A stretch of DNA of 64,000 nucleotides from Takifugu bimaculatus (GCA_004026145.2 CP034995.1:5754513-5818512), one strand, 5' to 3'; positions 33,446 to 46,236 are shown, counted from the first letter of the stretch. The notes: a model not told the origin generated them from the sequence alone. Numbers and translations: made by a program.

Positions 33446-36162
33446 CTACTGGTTACGTCTGATCAACCATATCTCATTTCGGCGGCGGACGACACCGGGG
33501 TTCTCATACACGGCAACCATGTAAGCATCAGTGCAGAATTCATCTGCCACGCCCACAATCTCCCACAGCAGGCTGATCTGGTGACCGACCGTCTCCTCGG
33601 TTGTCGTCCCAAAGAATGTCCTGACATCCAATCAGAGAGCAGCAAGTCATAAACACACACAAAATATGATTTAGTCACACAAATGACAAACTCTGCATTT
33701 CCCCAGTTTTGACTACATCACTTCCTGTTTCAAAGGTTGCATATTTTTAAAATGTTGCCGTTTTCAGCCTCTCATGCAAGCTGTCGGTTCTGAAGTAAGC
33801 TAAAAACTGTGATAGTTTCCAATCAGATCCAGACCAGATCAGCCAGACACATCAGTGACTGTTGCATCAGGTGAGCGTGCTGCCATGACAAGCCAGTGAT
33901 AGATATATCAAGGTAGCATCAACCACGTTCTGGTTCCTTCACTTCAGGGCACACAGGCGTCAAGGTTACCCTGAACCTGTTATGCTTTCAGGGACACAGG
34001 AAAACTGCAGGTTACAGTGAAATTCTGAGGTTCTGACCTGGCAACAACTCTGATTGGCTCTCTGTGGACAATGGTGATATCAGGGTCCACAGGTCGGGGG
34101 GGGTCAGTCTGGAAGTGTGCGGGCAGGAAGAAGGCTGTCTGGACATCTTTCTTGAATGTGACACCATTGTCCATCATGTGGATGTGACTGACCACCGGAA
34201 CTGTCATGCCCAGGTATCGACCTGCACCCCAACCACACGCACAATGAGATCACTTTACAGAGCACTGTTGAGACCACCAAAGGTACAGGGTCGGATGGGC
34301 GGGGCATGAGGACATAGAGCATGGTGAGAAGGGCTAAATACATGCTGGCAGTGAGTGGGGATTAAGATTAATGCTGGCAGTGAGTGGGAGGGGCTTAGGC
34401 TGCATCCCAATTCGACTAGTTTGGAGGCCTTAATTTAGGCCTTGTTTCCTGAGCGAAGGGGTGTCTCAATTTCCAGTAAGGCTAAGGAGAGGGGCTACAC
34501 AGGGAATACATGAAGGGCTAGAGAAATCATCCTCCATACATCATGCCCACTGACATGATGGTGACAAAAAGTAAGCTCATGAATGTAGTTAATCATAATT
34601 ACTGGTTTCCACAGTTTATTTATGTAAATCATCATCTATGTCAAGTCAATATTTAGCCATGTTTTGTTGCTAAAGTAATTCCTTGTTAGGGGATTTTGCA
34701 TATAACTTGTTGCTTCTGCTGACGTAGCAGCTGGCTAGCAACAATGTTTGATGATGTACTGGTAGACAAGTGCTGTCTCTTCTCTGTGAGGAATGTTCTA
34801 CCCCTTCCCCTCGTCACTCAGTTTTGAGGGAGCTAAAAGGGACAAGTGAGAACAGCCGTAGACAACATTTGCACAGAGTGGGATGTACTACAACGGGTGC
34901 AAAGAGAGAGTGGGGGGGGGGGACTACAACAGCTGTACAGATTGAGTGGCAGGTGCTACAACAGGTGTACAGAAAGAGTGGGGCCTAATACAGGTGTTCA
35001 GAGAGTGGGAGGGGCTATAATAGGTGTGCAGGGAGAGTGGGAGGGGCTAAATCAAGTTGCAAAGCCTGACCTGCAGAGTTTTCTTTACAGATGAAACGCA
35101 TGAGTTTCATAAAGGCCATGGAGATGCTTTGTTCATAGAGGTCTTCTCCTCTGGTCACACAGGCCCAGTAACCTGCAGGATACACCCGCTCCTCATACAA
35201 CACCTCCCCCACCTGAACAGAACCAATTTGTATAAAATGAACCTTTAATATCAGATCATTTGATAGGTGCTGATTTATACCTCAGCAATCAATTTCAGTT
35301 TTATTGATTCAAGTCACAAGTTACCTTCTCATGGCGAGAGACCAGAGCAAAGTGAAGCTGCTCCCTCTGCTGGCGGTTGTGAGTCATTTCATGTATGGGT
35401 CCAGTCATTTCTAGAACACATACGGTTAACTTTCAGAGTGTGATGCCAGGTTCACACCAGACGCGCCGCGAATGGCTGCGATCGGCAGGCGCCATGCATG
35501 AATAGTTTTGGTGTATGGTCTATTTTGAGCGCAAGCCGTGAGCGATTGTGGAAGTCAAACAAAGAAAAACGAAGGAATCCGGGCAGTTTTCAAAATACAG
35601 CACCATAATCGACAATACAATTACATTTTTTGTGCGTTTATATATCGTCAGTGTCCAAACAGAGCACGAGAGAGATCTACGCAAACATGCACACCCATGA
35701 ACGATAGACTGCAATGGGAAACTGAAAGATAAATTATAGAGCTAAATAAATAAATAAAAATGAAGATTAGATAAACATTTCTTGACTATCTACAGACCAC
35801 AACTACAACTACACAACACTGGTATGAGTAGACAAAAGCCTGCGAAGCAGATCTCTTGTCCACTGGCACAGAGAAATACAAGTCTGGTGTGAATGAGAGG
35901 GCTCTTGTGGTGCTTTCACGTCCAGTGTGAACCCGACGCGAGGGGAAAATCTGGAGCATGTACACGTACACACACCTTGGGGAACCGACACCTGATGTGT
36001 ACTGGCCACTGCCTGCCAGTGTGACAGCAGCTGGTCATCTTCAACCATTGGTTCTGGATTGTCGGTGATGTCATCTTCCAGCTGCTCATCATCCAATCCC
36101 TCAAGGTCTTCAAGAGAGATCAAAGCCATTACTGATGTGGGAGGAGCCAAAGATGCTACTTC
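33446..36162 (-). CDS. SOUL/HEBP-family heme-binding protein, 5' end uncertain
   Basis: SOUL-domain proteins bind heme or other hydrophobic ligands; HEBP2 in mammals is linked to mitochondrial permeability. The role of this paralogue is unknown. Exons on the minus strand: 36162-35976, 35410-35325, 35212-35071, 34221-34038, 33620-33446; phases fit and give 257 residues to the stop. SOUL signatures: YEERVYPAGYWACV, LYEQSISMAFMKLMRFI, GMTVPVV, a MMDNGVTF segment, PPRPVDPDI and a C-terminal RRRNEIWLI. The first exon encodes a very acidic stretch (EDLEGLDDEQLEDDITDNPEPMVEDDQ, quoted only in part as EDLEGLDDEQLEDD), unusual for HEBP1/2. That exon has a good acceptor at 36163 and no ATG at its start, so either an upstream exon exists or translation starts at its internal ATG (codon 12, 36129-36127). 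Confidence 0.8.
34868..35052. repeat. Minisatellite in SOUL-gene intron
   Basis: About five degenerate units of 33-37 bases share GAGAGTGGGAGGGGCTA and ACAGGTGTACAGA, including a G11 run at 34911-34921. It lies in the intron between exons 34221-34038 and 35212-35071. Confidence 0.75.
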
Positions 36163-37700
36163 CTAAAAGAATAACAGAGATATGCATAACATCTCGCAGG
36201 GTAACCATGGCAACAGATCAGAATCAGTAAGAATCTGTACTGTCTCCAAAGTGTTTTGGTGCCGACAATGCCAAATCTGGCAAGAGATGCACTGTTGAGA
36301 ACTGTTCTGATTTTTACTGATCTTTGACCTTACATCACCATTCAAACTTAAGGTGCTTTTCCACCAGAAGGTGCCACTACTCAATGCAGTATGTCCATGT
36401 TAGTTTTTCATTGCACCAGGTGACCTCTTCGCCATGGCTGGGGTCTTGTAATGACATGCTGGTCATCTCTGATAAATGTCTGTTTTGGAGAGTTTGCTCT
36501 TTTATCATCAGATTCTTAACAGAAAAGACAGAAATCACCATAAGACAAGCTCTCTCTTCTGCCCCACAGCTCAGAAATGTCAGGACGTGGTTGTTGGACC
36601 ATGGTTTCACCTTACTTGTAGCCTTTAATGTTTGTAAAGTTCAGAAATATGCACTGTTGCGTGCAAAAATGGTAAAAAATGGTTTAAAAAAATGGCATTT
36701 ACTGACGTCCATTGCTCTCGTGACTAAACAGGGACATTGATCCTCTGGTCAATCATAGCAATAGCAGACATATCAGTCCATACTGGGCCCTGGGAACCCT
36801 GTTGGAAAAGCCTCAAACTAGTCAAAGCGAGTCACTACTAATGGAAAAGCAGCCCTAGACTGGACATCACCAACCCCAAGGGAAGTTCTGGTAAGAGTTT
36901 CAGATTAAAAGGTGTTGAAGGTTCAAAAAGCAACAAGAACATGAAAAGGAATCCGCAATATACTATGAGGCGATTTCAAGTGTGAAGTTAAATCCAGGAC
37001 CAGGTTCAAAACTGATCACAGTTTGTGCAAACTGATCACTGAAAGTGCATTTAATGTTGTACAGATGCACAGTTGCTGGTGTCAAAGTTTGGCTTCTTTT
37101 TTGTTCTCTGTTCTGCTTATTTTGTTAATATTATTAGCCCACGACCAAAGTCTGAAATATTCTGAACCAAGACCTATCCGAACACAAATCAATAACCTGA
37201 CCCCGGTTCTAAATGGTGGTGGTGTAGGAAGTTGACAAAGAGAAACTAGGTCATCTTGGAACCGGGAGTAGATATTGCACGAGCGAAGACTGGAGCCGCT
37301 GCAGCCACGGACCAGCTGGAAAAACAACACTACCGATGGTCGGACTGAAACAGGGACGAACCGGAACCAGTTTTAGAAGACATAAACACAGTATCTAGCA
37401 GCGAGCTGCCTTTAAGCGAGATCATATGACGTACCCGCCCAGACCGGGTCGAATCAGTCTCAGTAACCCGTTCTGGCTACACCAGAACCACAGATAAGTC
37501 CACACCGTTGCCGAACAAACACGGCCAAAACCTGCTGCCGCTTCCTTTTCCTCTTCTTTCTTTTTCTTCCGGTGATTTCGCTCCACGTTCTTCATAATAA
37601 AGGTATGTGCATCCGGTTCGAGTTTAACAGGCTCAAATAGTCCAAGTTCGGTTTCCACATTAACGCACATCACACAGCAGTGCAATAATGTGTACAATTG
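36163..37700. other. Possible 5' region of the SOUL gene
   Basis: No secure exon. On the minus strand, ATG near 37596 opens a short basic stretch (MKNVERNHRKKKKEEEKEAAA) ending before a possible GT donor near 37532. It could be a first coding exon, but neither splicing to 36162 nor homology can be shown. The segment 37230-37400 is GC-richer and may be promoter or 5' UTR. Confidence 0.3.
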
Positions 37701-39505
37701 ATATGACTAAAATAAAAATGTTTTTTTTTAAAAAAAAGCTGTTTCCTCTTGTGGACAACAGAAGATGATTATGTCTCCCCCTGCTGTGGAAATAAAATGG
37801 ATTCATCAACACCTCCTCAGTTCATCACATCACGTCCCCGATGACCTTTGATCTGAAGGTTCTGTTGCTGCTGAGAACAGTAAATAAAATGTTGTGCTGA
37901 TCTCCGGACAGGCAGTGGAAATGTCTATTTAAAACCACCAACTGCTTTTTGTCCAACGTTAGCAAATACTCTAAAGTGGTCAAATGCAGCGTCTTTAAAT
38001 TTTCATCAGCGGCACTGATGCTGTGAGCGCATGTACTCCCTCATCCCACCACCCCCACCCTCGCCTCACCCCCCCAAGAGAAGCAATCAATTATTCAGGC
38101 GGAGCTGAGGTCGGCACTCCAACACTGCAGAAAGGAAACACTGCAGCAGGAAGGCTTTATTCAGATGCAGACCAAGGCCATATCAGAACAAGAGTCTGGG
38201 CCACAACTTCAACAGAACCGGAGTCTGGGCCACAACCCTGTCAGAACCAGAATCTGGCCCAGACCCATGTCAGAACCAGGACCTGGACCAGATTCTGCAC
38301 ATGCCCCACACCCGGAAACCTCTTACGTGTCATTGATATACACCTCACAGAAAACAGAGAACATTATCATGACATGAAAGAATCTCACTTGTATCAACAT
38401 GATGCCACCTGTGCTCCATACACACAGTCACACGGGCATTTATGAATTAGACAACAACCCTGACACAACTGTTAACTGAAGTAAAGCCAGAACAGTAAGT
38501 GACATCAGCAGCAGCATGTTGGTATGTGTTAGCGTAGTGGTTTGATTATCACTTTAGCTAATGAGCCATTAACGGTTCTAACTGTATTCATTTGACCCAC
38601 ACTCTGTCCAGAACCATGGATCAAAGGGGGTCAAAACCAATTGTTAAGTGAAAATTGCAGTAGCCTACATACAGTAGTGCCCTCAATCTATCCAATAATG
38701 CCTTGTGAAAAGTGGTGGACAGTCGACAGTCCCTTAAAAAGCAATACATCCCATCATCCTTTGCTGCTACATGTGAGAAGATTTTAATTACTAGTGAAGA
38801 ATTAAGTTAAGTTGAAAAACAATAACAAATTAATAATTAAGTGAAATATTAAGATTACGCCATAATAACATAATAATGAATCAACAAATGACAAGTGAGT
38901 GTTTTGTATTGATTAATCAGTATATGAAAAATACAATTACTCACTTGGTGCCGATGTCGATCTGGTCCATATCTATTATGCAACACCATGACAACACAGC
39001 ACCATGGCTGAGTGTCCTAAAGCTCATCAGTAGGGTCGCTCAGTAGGTCACTCACCCTGTTCTCTAACTAGTGAATAGGGAACAGGGAATCAGAAGGTAG
39101 TGTGGCTACTGTTGTAATTGAAAATAAATACTTTTGCAACACAGTAAAACTCCTCCCACAGGAGATTCTAGGTTCTCTGGGGCCCGGGCAAAAATTCACA
39201 GGAAAACTTTAGCTTGAACTGTCCTGTTGTTGGTAATCTGTTGTTGGTGATTTGCTAGTTCACCCATCATGTTGCTGAAAGGGGCTGACAACGTAGCCAT
39301 GATGACAGGTTGCTGTTTCAGCAGATCTGTGTGAGGAGTCTGCAGATCAACCTTAAAAATGTGCTGAGTCATCATAGAGCTGCTGATTTATATAACATAA
39401 ATATAAAAGTGGTCAAGTGTCATCAGAGTCACTGATAAATGAAGCACTTACACAACTGAATGTTCTGAGATGCAGCCAGTTGGCCAACTCCAACATCTTT
39501 TTTTC

Positions 39506-39754
39506 TCAACATGGTGTTTCCATGCCAACGTTTCCAATATGGAAGGCATGAGCCACATGATTCACATGATTCCAATAGAGGTTGTATTCAGGAGAGCTGT
39601 CATGTGACAGAGTGGGATCATTAAGGTATGGAGACACTGGGAACCATTGACATTGTGAGCGGCGTAGTTCCAGTGTTCCTCTGTGTCTCAGATGAGGAGC
39701 TGACGGTGACCTTCTCAGTGGAACACTTTCATAAACATCAACTGCAGAGAAGAT
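39506..39754 (-). other. Candidate isolated exon, unknown protein
   Basis: Minus-strand frame of about 80 codons preceded by a good acceptor (CTTCTCTGCAG just upstream at about 39755). It contains VDVYESVPLRRSPSAPHL and SPEYNLYWNHVNHV, a composition more protein-like than neighbouring ORFs, and ends at a TGA near 39506. No partner exon or family was recognised. It could be the last exon of an unknown gene, a pseudogene relic or chance. Confidence 0.25.
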
Positions 39755-41079
39755 CACAAAGATAAAGACTCAGCTTCGTCTGCTGACATTTAGGGACCAA
39801 AGGCAAACCTGAAAGTTCTCCCAGAATCACCACCAATGGCAGCAGGTACAGGACTGGCTGTTTATCTGGATCACTGCTTCTCTGCACACGTTTGAATATT
39901 TGCTGATCTTCAGTCCAGTCACATTTTGGCTCCCATCAGCCGTACTCTGATCCCTATTAGCATCTCCAGCATCTGACTGGCTGATTAATCGTTCAGAAAC
40001 TGCCTGATTGGATGGATAAATACCGCCTCATTGTTTCCATAGTAACAAGCACACAGACAGACCTCCATTTCTCAGAATATGATCATCTGCAGGACATTGA
40101 CACAACAAGTCAGACAGAATACTCATGAGTACTGATCTGTTGTCATTTTTACTGCTCTGTTGTTGTGCTTACTACTCTGCTGTCATGGTAACTGTTCTGT
40201 TTTTCCACTATCAGTCAGCTCTTAACAGTCAGACTGTCAACCAGTCAGTCAGTCAGAAACAGACTGTATCAGTCAGATGGGCTCCTTCTGGAAGCTTCTT
40301 TCCCTCATCAGCAGTAGAACCCTGACATAACCCTGTGAAACACCTGGGTAGTTCCACCTCTTATGCCGAAAGGGGTGTGGTTTCTCTTCGGAGACATAAA
40401 AGGTTAACATGTGCAGCTCTGCCCACAGCAGGTGACTGAACCTGCGTGGACAGTTTTTAGGGAAGGAGTGTGACAGCAGCACTAACCTCCTCTCAACCAT
40501 CAGACTGTGAACGGTCCCCATACAGGCATGAAGACGCGTGCATGACATGCCTGTTGCTGCTGGCAGAAATTGTTTTTAGAGAACTGTGGTGTGAACTCAG
40601 TCTAAGTCATTAGTGTACCTGCGTCCATCCTTGCTCTGCTCTCTGCTGAGGATGGGGCATTGTACCAGAACAGCGGGGGTGGGCTGTGATGGTGGGTGGC
40701 CCCCCAGCGACTCTCTGCATCATCACCGAGGTTTAATGAGGGCGAGCTGGTGCTTTTTTGCTCGTTAATGTTCACCTATGACGTCCCCTCCCCCTTGTCC
40801 TGCGGCTGCTGTCTTAATAGGCTGCGACTTGAAGACAGCGTGGGCATTGTCATGACAACAGGACAGCTCAAGGCAGTTAGAAGGCCTCTGGCTCTGAACC
40901 TTCTCATTACTGGGTTCAAACAAGTGTGACCTTCAAACAGGAAGAAGATGAAGAAGATGAAGATAGAGGATGCTAACTTTCAAACATTTATCTTCATCAT
41001 TATCACCATCCTCATCACTTCATCATTATCATCATCACTGAAAGCACCCTCACACACGATCCTCAGTGTTATCTTGCTG

Positions 41080-41103
41080 TCTGTGTGTGTGTGTGTGTGT
41101 GTG
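41080..41103. repeat. (GT)n microsatellite
   Basis: About 12 GT units in intergenic DNA. Confidence 0.9.
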
Positions 41104-42377
41104 CATAGCGGAGTGATGTGGTCCTCTATATCAGCACTATTGGAATGCCTCTTATCCAAACAAATAACTTGTTGGGAACTAACTATTGTGTAGTGATTAT
41201 TTGAAGAGTCACCTTATTACCTCAGTGATTAATGGTTGCTGCAGAGGAATCCCAGAGGACCTGGGTCCAGGAGGGTCCAGACCTGCCTGGATCTGGTGGA
41301 AGCAGCTGCTGCTGGAACATGAGCCCTGGGAGGTCCCAGATGGCCCCAGAGCTGGTAGGGGTGGTCTGTGCTGGAAGTTCAAGGGTTTCTGGTTTAAGTA
41401 CTGTTATGAAAGGTGCTGGGGCATTTTCAGAGCACTACCAAGGTGAATCCACATCTCACAGAACCAGCCTGTGTAATTGGGTGCTACTGGAGCTACTCTG
41501 CACCGTGATAGCATCTTTTCTTCCCTATCGTCAATAATTAATCAGTAAGAATGTTGCAGAAAAAAGAAAACAGACCAGCAGAATGAAAGTAATCAATGGT
41601 GGCAGCTCTCAGCTCAGTGACATGGCGTTGTCAAGGCAACCTGGTACGTCAAAGTCAAGAGTCTGGAGTGATGAAGGTTTCAGAAGGGTAAGGAGGGTGA
41701 GGAAGACTTGTGTTACAGGAATCAGTGGTGTCCAGTAGGGATGCTGCTGAATTATTGATCCGTTTAATGGACAAACTTTTTTTGCTGTCATGGTGACTTT
41801 TAACAAACATGTGGTCACCTGGGCATTCCCATGAGGCCACAGTCACCCAGACACCAAGGACACACGACATACGAGACGAGTCAGGTACACCTCTGTCCTC
41901 CCTCTCACCTCCTGTGGCTCTACGTGCACATCTAATGTGTCACCAGGAGCAGAACCCGGTCCATCTGCACATGAAGAATCCTCTCTCTTTAGCAGTAGTC
42001 ATGACAGTTTGGCACCACGAACCAACCATCGGGTGAGTTCACCTGTGGTTAAGAGATCTCGCAATGGCGTGAGAGGAGAAGTTGCGATGACGTCATGTAG
42101 GGTGTCGCGGCGTGTCTTGACGGACTGTAGTTGTTATTGATCGGACTGTTCTGATGCGGCAGAGACGCACACACACTGCAGGAGAGAGAGTCCACACCCA
42201 ACTCTGTCAAGTTGTCTGAGCTGACATCAAAGCTGCACTTCCTGCCTTTACTTTTAAAATAAAGTGGAGCTTTAGAGTCCACATGTACCATCCTGAACAA
42301 ACTCTCAGATGAAAGTACAAATATCCTTCATGGATTACTTTGACTGAACAAGAATTTGACGATAAACAAACATTACA

Positions 42378-42442
<65 letters not shown>
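42378..42442. repeat. (TAC)n trinucleotide microsatellite
   Basis: An uninterrupted run of about 21 TAC/ACT units located some 400 bases upstream of the tmem178 start. On the plus strand one frame reads as poly-threonine, which is an artefact. Confidence 0.95.
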
Positions 42443-42847
42443 ACGATAATGTGAACAGCTACCAAAAGGCTAAACTTCCTCCAGCCACCGTGAGACTGGT
42501 TACACAGCACCATCCTTCCGGCCTGGATCTGAAAAATCTTCCAAGGATCCAGGCGTCACCTTAGAGAATCCTCATAGATCAGGTTTAAGGCGCTAACTGG
42601 TGACGCGGTTGAGTAGGATTAGTTTTATTCTGAAGGGAACTTGCAGAACCTCCGTCGCGTTACATGCTGACTTGACATAGCGATAGTCGGCATGACAACG
42701 CGCTCTCGAGCACATTAGGACATCAACTGAGCGGCGCGAGGATGGCAGCACAAGATGCGCAGTAACGAAAACGACGGCGGAAAACGGGAGAACAGCGGAA
42801 CCGGGACCTTCCCCGGGTCCGCCAGCAGTGCGCTCCATGTCCCGGCT

Positions 42848-45167
42848 ATGGAGAGAGCCCGGCCAGCGACTGTGACGGTGTCAGCGGTGAGCCTGGCTCT
42901 CAGCGCGTTGTCCCTGCTGCTGCTGGTCATCGCCATCTCCACCGACCACTGGTACGAAACCGACACCCGCAGACACAAGGACAACTGCGACCGACACGGC
43001 TCCGAATCCAACGACCAAAAGAACCGTGACATGCCAATCTATCACCTGCCGCTGGTGGACACCGGCACCGGCGGCTCCCGCCAGCGGGACCTGGCGCTGA
43101 TGAAGCCCGTTCATGTGGGCAGCAGAGAGGAGGAGCTGCTGGAGAACTGGCGGGCCATCCTAGGGATGGGCATCTTGGAGACCGAGTGCGGCAGGCCGCT
43201 GTTCTCCACACACTCCGGCCTCTGGAGGAAGTGCTACTTCAAGAACCTGGATCCAGATATCGACAAGCTCATCGACAGAGGTCAGACACACGCACACTCT
43301 CTCACACGCGCACACACGTTTAGTCTCAAGCCAAATGTTCACGTGTTCAGGCCGTGGGAGGGCCCCAAGTTCCAGGAGAACCCACACAGATGAAAGAGAA
43401 TGAGGAAACACACCAAGATGTAAACCCAGTGAGACAATATTTGTGGTGCCAAAGGTTCTGTAAAAAGTTCTGTAAGTGGTATTAAACACATCTGTTTAAT
43501 GTATAATGTCAGCATGAATCATGCCCTAATTTACAGAACAAGATCTGAGAAGGTGTCTTGAATTGTGATATTGTTCCTCAGTATCCAGTCAGCACCAGTG
43601 ACTGGTGGACCCGGTGACTGGGGATGATGATGAGATGCATACGAATCATACCATTGTGTGGTTGCAGCGTTTATCTTCTCCTCACTGGAACAACTGAAGG
43701 ATTAAACAGCTGATGTGAAGGAACAGCTCCAGCTCTTCAGAGGGTTGTTGGTTCAGCATCCCTGAAGGTGGAGCTTATCTTGATCTGGTTCGTTTCTGCT
43801 GTGTTTGTCTCGCAGCAGAAGCTTGTGTAGTCGCTCACGGAGCAGAACTGTACAGCCACCAGTCAGTACCATGGTGGCCACTGCGGTGGGCTGGGTTAGA
43901 TTTGTGGTGCTGTCTGTGTGAGAGTTTGGAATCCAGCTCAGAGAGGCTGATTGTGCTACTTATGTAATGTCTCACCTGCACAGGTATTGCTGATCGCTGT
44001 ACAGCTGTCAAGTATCACTTCTCTCAACCAATCAGGCTGAGGAACATCCCTCTGAACCTGACCAAGACCATCCAACAGGATGAGTGGCACCTGCTGCGTG
44101 AGTACACACGCCTGTGCACCCATGCACATGCATACACATACCTGTTCACAAGTGCACAAGCATACACACACCTGTACGCGCACACATGCACACACTTTTA
44201 CATCCACGGACCTTTACACACACACACACATGCATACACGCACCTATACACCCGCACACGTGCAAACACACACCTGTACTCATACGCACACACACACAAA
44301 CACACACACCTGTACAGGTTTATGGGTCCACTACAAAGCTGGAGCCTCTCTTGAGGTCACCAGTGTCTCAGGCTGTCCATCCAGGCTGGATGTATCTTCT
44401 CCTGGTGTTGTAGACGTCGTTGGATAGAGGAGCCTAGCGACGTCCCTTAAGCAGCTCAGTCCTGGTCCTGACACTTGTGCCTTAGATTCAAACCATGCTC
44501 TTAAATCACAGAAGATATGCTCAAGCCTAAACTGGGGCCTGGAACTGGCAAGACTCCAGTCTGAGGGCAATTTCCTTCTTGCCTGTTTCTGGTTGTCATG
44601 GAAACTTATGACATGGTGATGTAAAGAATGAAACCAGTTACTATGGCAACTTTAGGTGGTTCCTTAATTTACCAACCTCTTGTGTGTATTCTATGTGTGT
44701 GTCCTCAGACCTGCGACGCATCACAGCAGGGTTTCTAGGAATGGCAGCAGCCGTCCTGCTGTGTGGCAGCATCGTGGCTTCTGTTGGTTTCTTCTGGGAG
44801 GAAAGTCTGACCCAACATGTGTCTGGACTGCTGTTCTTCATGGCAGGTAACTCACCCACATGTGTGTGTGTGCGTGTGTGTGTGTATGCTCTAGATGACA
44901 CCTAAGTCTGGTCTGTCTTCTTCAGGGATCTTCTGCACCATCTCTCTGTGTACATATGCAGCCAGTGTGACCTATGACCTCTCGAGAAATCCTCCTTTCA
45001 TCTACGGTCTGCCAGCAGATGTGGATCACCAGTATGGCTGGTCCATCTGCTGCGCCTGGGCCAGTCTGGGTCTGACTGTGGCTGCCGGCTGCCTAGGGAC
45101 CACCTTCCCTTTCCTGAGCCAAGCTGGAGCTCTGCATTCTAAAACCAACCGAGAGTCCTCCGTCTGA
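42848..45167 (+). CDS. tmem178: TMEM178, claudin-like four-pass membrane protein
   Basis: In mammals TMEM178A is an ER/plasma-membrane protein that damps calcium signalling, for example in osteoclast differentiation. Exons: 42848-43280, 43984-44097, 44709-44846, 44926-45167; 308 residues with matching phases. The start chosen (MERARP) aligns with the family N-terminus; an upstream in-frame ATG at 42755 would add 31 residues of low-complexity sequence and is less likely. Four membrane segments are visible: about residues 9-30 (VSLALSALSLLLLVIAIST), one in exon 3 (GFLGMAAAVLLCGSIVASV), one spanning exons 3-4 (LLFFMAG/IFCTISLCTYAAS) and one in exon 4. The extracellular GLWRKCYF, with HWYETD after TM1, is the claudin/PMP22-like signature. 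CGRPLFSTHSGLW matches TMEM178A better than TMEM178B. No lesion is seen. Confidence 0.93.
44103..44318. repeat. CA-rich minisatellite in tmem178 intron 2
   Basis: Degenerate units built from CACACCTGTACACGCACA-like sequence. Open frames here in two registers are repeat artefacts (His/Thr-rich). Confidence 0.8.
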
Positions 45168-45329
45168 GTCAGCTGTCAATCAAACAAGGAGGACAAGGTT
45201 TTTGTGGAAACAAACTGGACCAGTGTTGGTCCAGAACCAGAACTTGAAACCAGATCTGCTTAGTCTGTAGGCAGGTCCAGGTGGAACTAAACCAAAACGT
45301 TTAATGTTCCAGTGTCCTTAGTCCTGAGC

Positions 45330-45570
45330 CCAGTCCAACACACACTCACACACTCTCGCAGACACTCACACACTCAGTTACACTTTCTCACACACACAAA
45401 CTCTCACATGCACACACTCTGTCAAACATAAACTCACAAAGTCACACAAACACACACATGCAAATACACACACATGCAAATAAACACACACAAACACACT
45501 CACACAAACACACATATACACTCATACAATGCCACACACATGCTCACATTAAACACACACTCTCTCGCCC
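45330..45570. repeat. CA-rich degenerate repeat in tmem178 3' flank
   Basis: A series of CACACTCACA and CACACAAACA motifs in the probable 3' UTR of tmem178. Confidence 0.75.
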
Positions 45571-45658
45571 TCTCTCTCTTCTGTGGTCAAAGTTGTTACT
45601 GGTTCTGGAGATTAATTGGGCTTTTTTTTTTTTCTATGAGCTGGTGATTCTGTTGTCC

Positions 45659-46236
45659 TATCTGTACTCACCTACATCTGATCTCACCTCCGACTGTACT
45701 CACTTCCGTGTGTACTCAACTACATGTGATCTCACCTCCATGTGTACTCCCTTCTGTGTTTACTTACCTCTCTGTAATCACTTCCCTCTGTACTCACCTC
45801 TGTGTTCTCACCTCCATGTGTACTCACCTCTGTCTGTACTCACTTACATGTGCTCTAACCTCTGTCTGTAGTCACCTCCGTCTGTTCTTACATGTGTACT
45901 CACCTACATGTGATCTCACCTCCGTGTATACTCACCTCTGTCTGTACTCACCTCCATGTGATCTCACCTACGTGTGTACTCACCTCTGCCTGTACTCACT
46001 TCCATCTGTACTCACCTGTGTGTTCTCACCTCTGACTACTCACCTCTGTCTGTACTCACCTACGTAAGTTCTCACCTCCATCTGCACTCACCTCCATGTG
46101 TTCTCACCTTCTTCTGTACTCACCTCCGTGTGACTCACCTCCGACTGTACCCACCTCTGTCTGTACTCACCTACGTGTGTTCTCACCTCCATCTGTACTC
46201 ACCTCCATGTGTTCTCACCTACGTGTGTAGATGGAC
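45659..46236. repeat. Long minisatellite with units based on TGTACTCACCTC
   Basis: More than thirty degenerate units of about 14-18 bases with the core TGTACTCACCTCYRTG or TGTTCTCACCTC run over about 580 bases. The array keeps two open frames on the plus strand (Ser/Leu/Cys/His-rich), explained by a unit length often close to a multiple of three. Every unit carries CTCACC, the complement of a GGTGAG splice-donor-like sequence. It lies about 0.5 kb after the tmem178 stop. Confidence 0.85.

Larger units (their letters stand above)
37701..42847. other. Gene-poor intergenic region
   Basis: No gene can be supported with confidence. Contents seen: poly-A/T tracts near 37719-37737, the exon-like minus-strand ORF at 39506-39757 (listed separately), a (GT)n run at 41080-41103, a (TAC)n run at 42378-42442, and a CpG-rich tmem178 promoter zone from about 42640. 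Several ORFs of 60-140 codons overlap on both strands and have no recognisable domain. Confidence 0.45.

Noticed and set aside
41232..41537. Overlapping 86- and 101-codon ORFs in GC-richer intergenic DNA
   Set aside because: No homology recognised, no exon boundaries, two competing frames.
42340..42564. Polythreonine-encoding ORF
   Set aside because: It is the (TAC)n microsatellite read in one frame.
42755..42847. Upstream ATG that would extend TMEM178 by 31 residues
   Set aside because: The family begins directly before the first membrane segment; the extension is low complexity and more likely 5' UTR.
44080..44427. Thr/His-rich ORFs in tmem178 intron 2
   Set aside because: Translation of a CA-rich repeat in two frames.
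45659..46236. CRISPR-like array of short repeats
   Set aside because: Units are degenerate and directly adjoining, without unique spacers, and the context is a vertebrate genome. It is a minisatellite.
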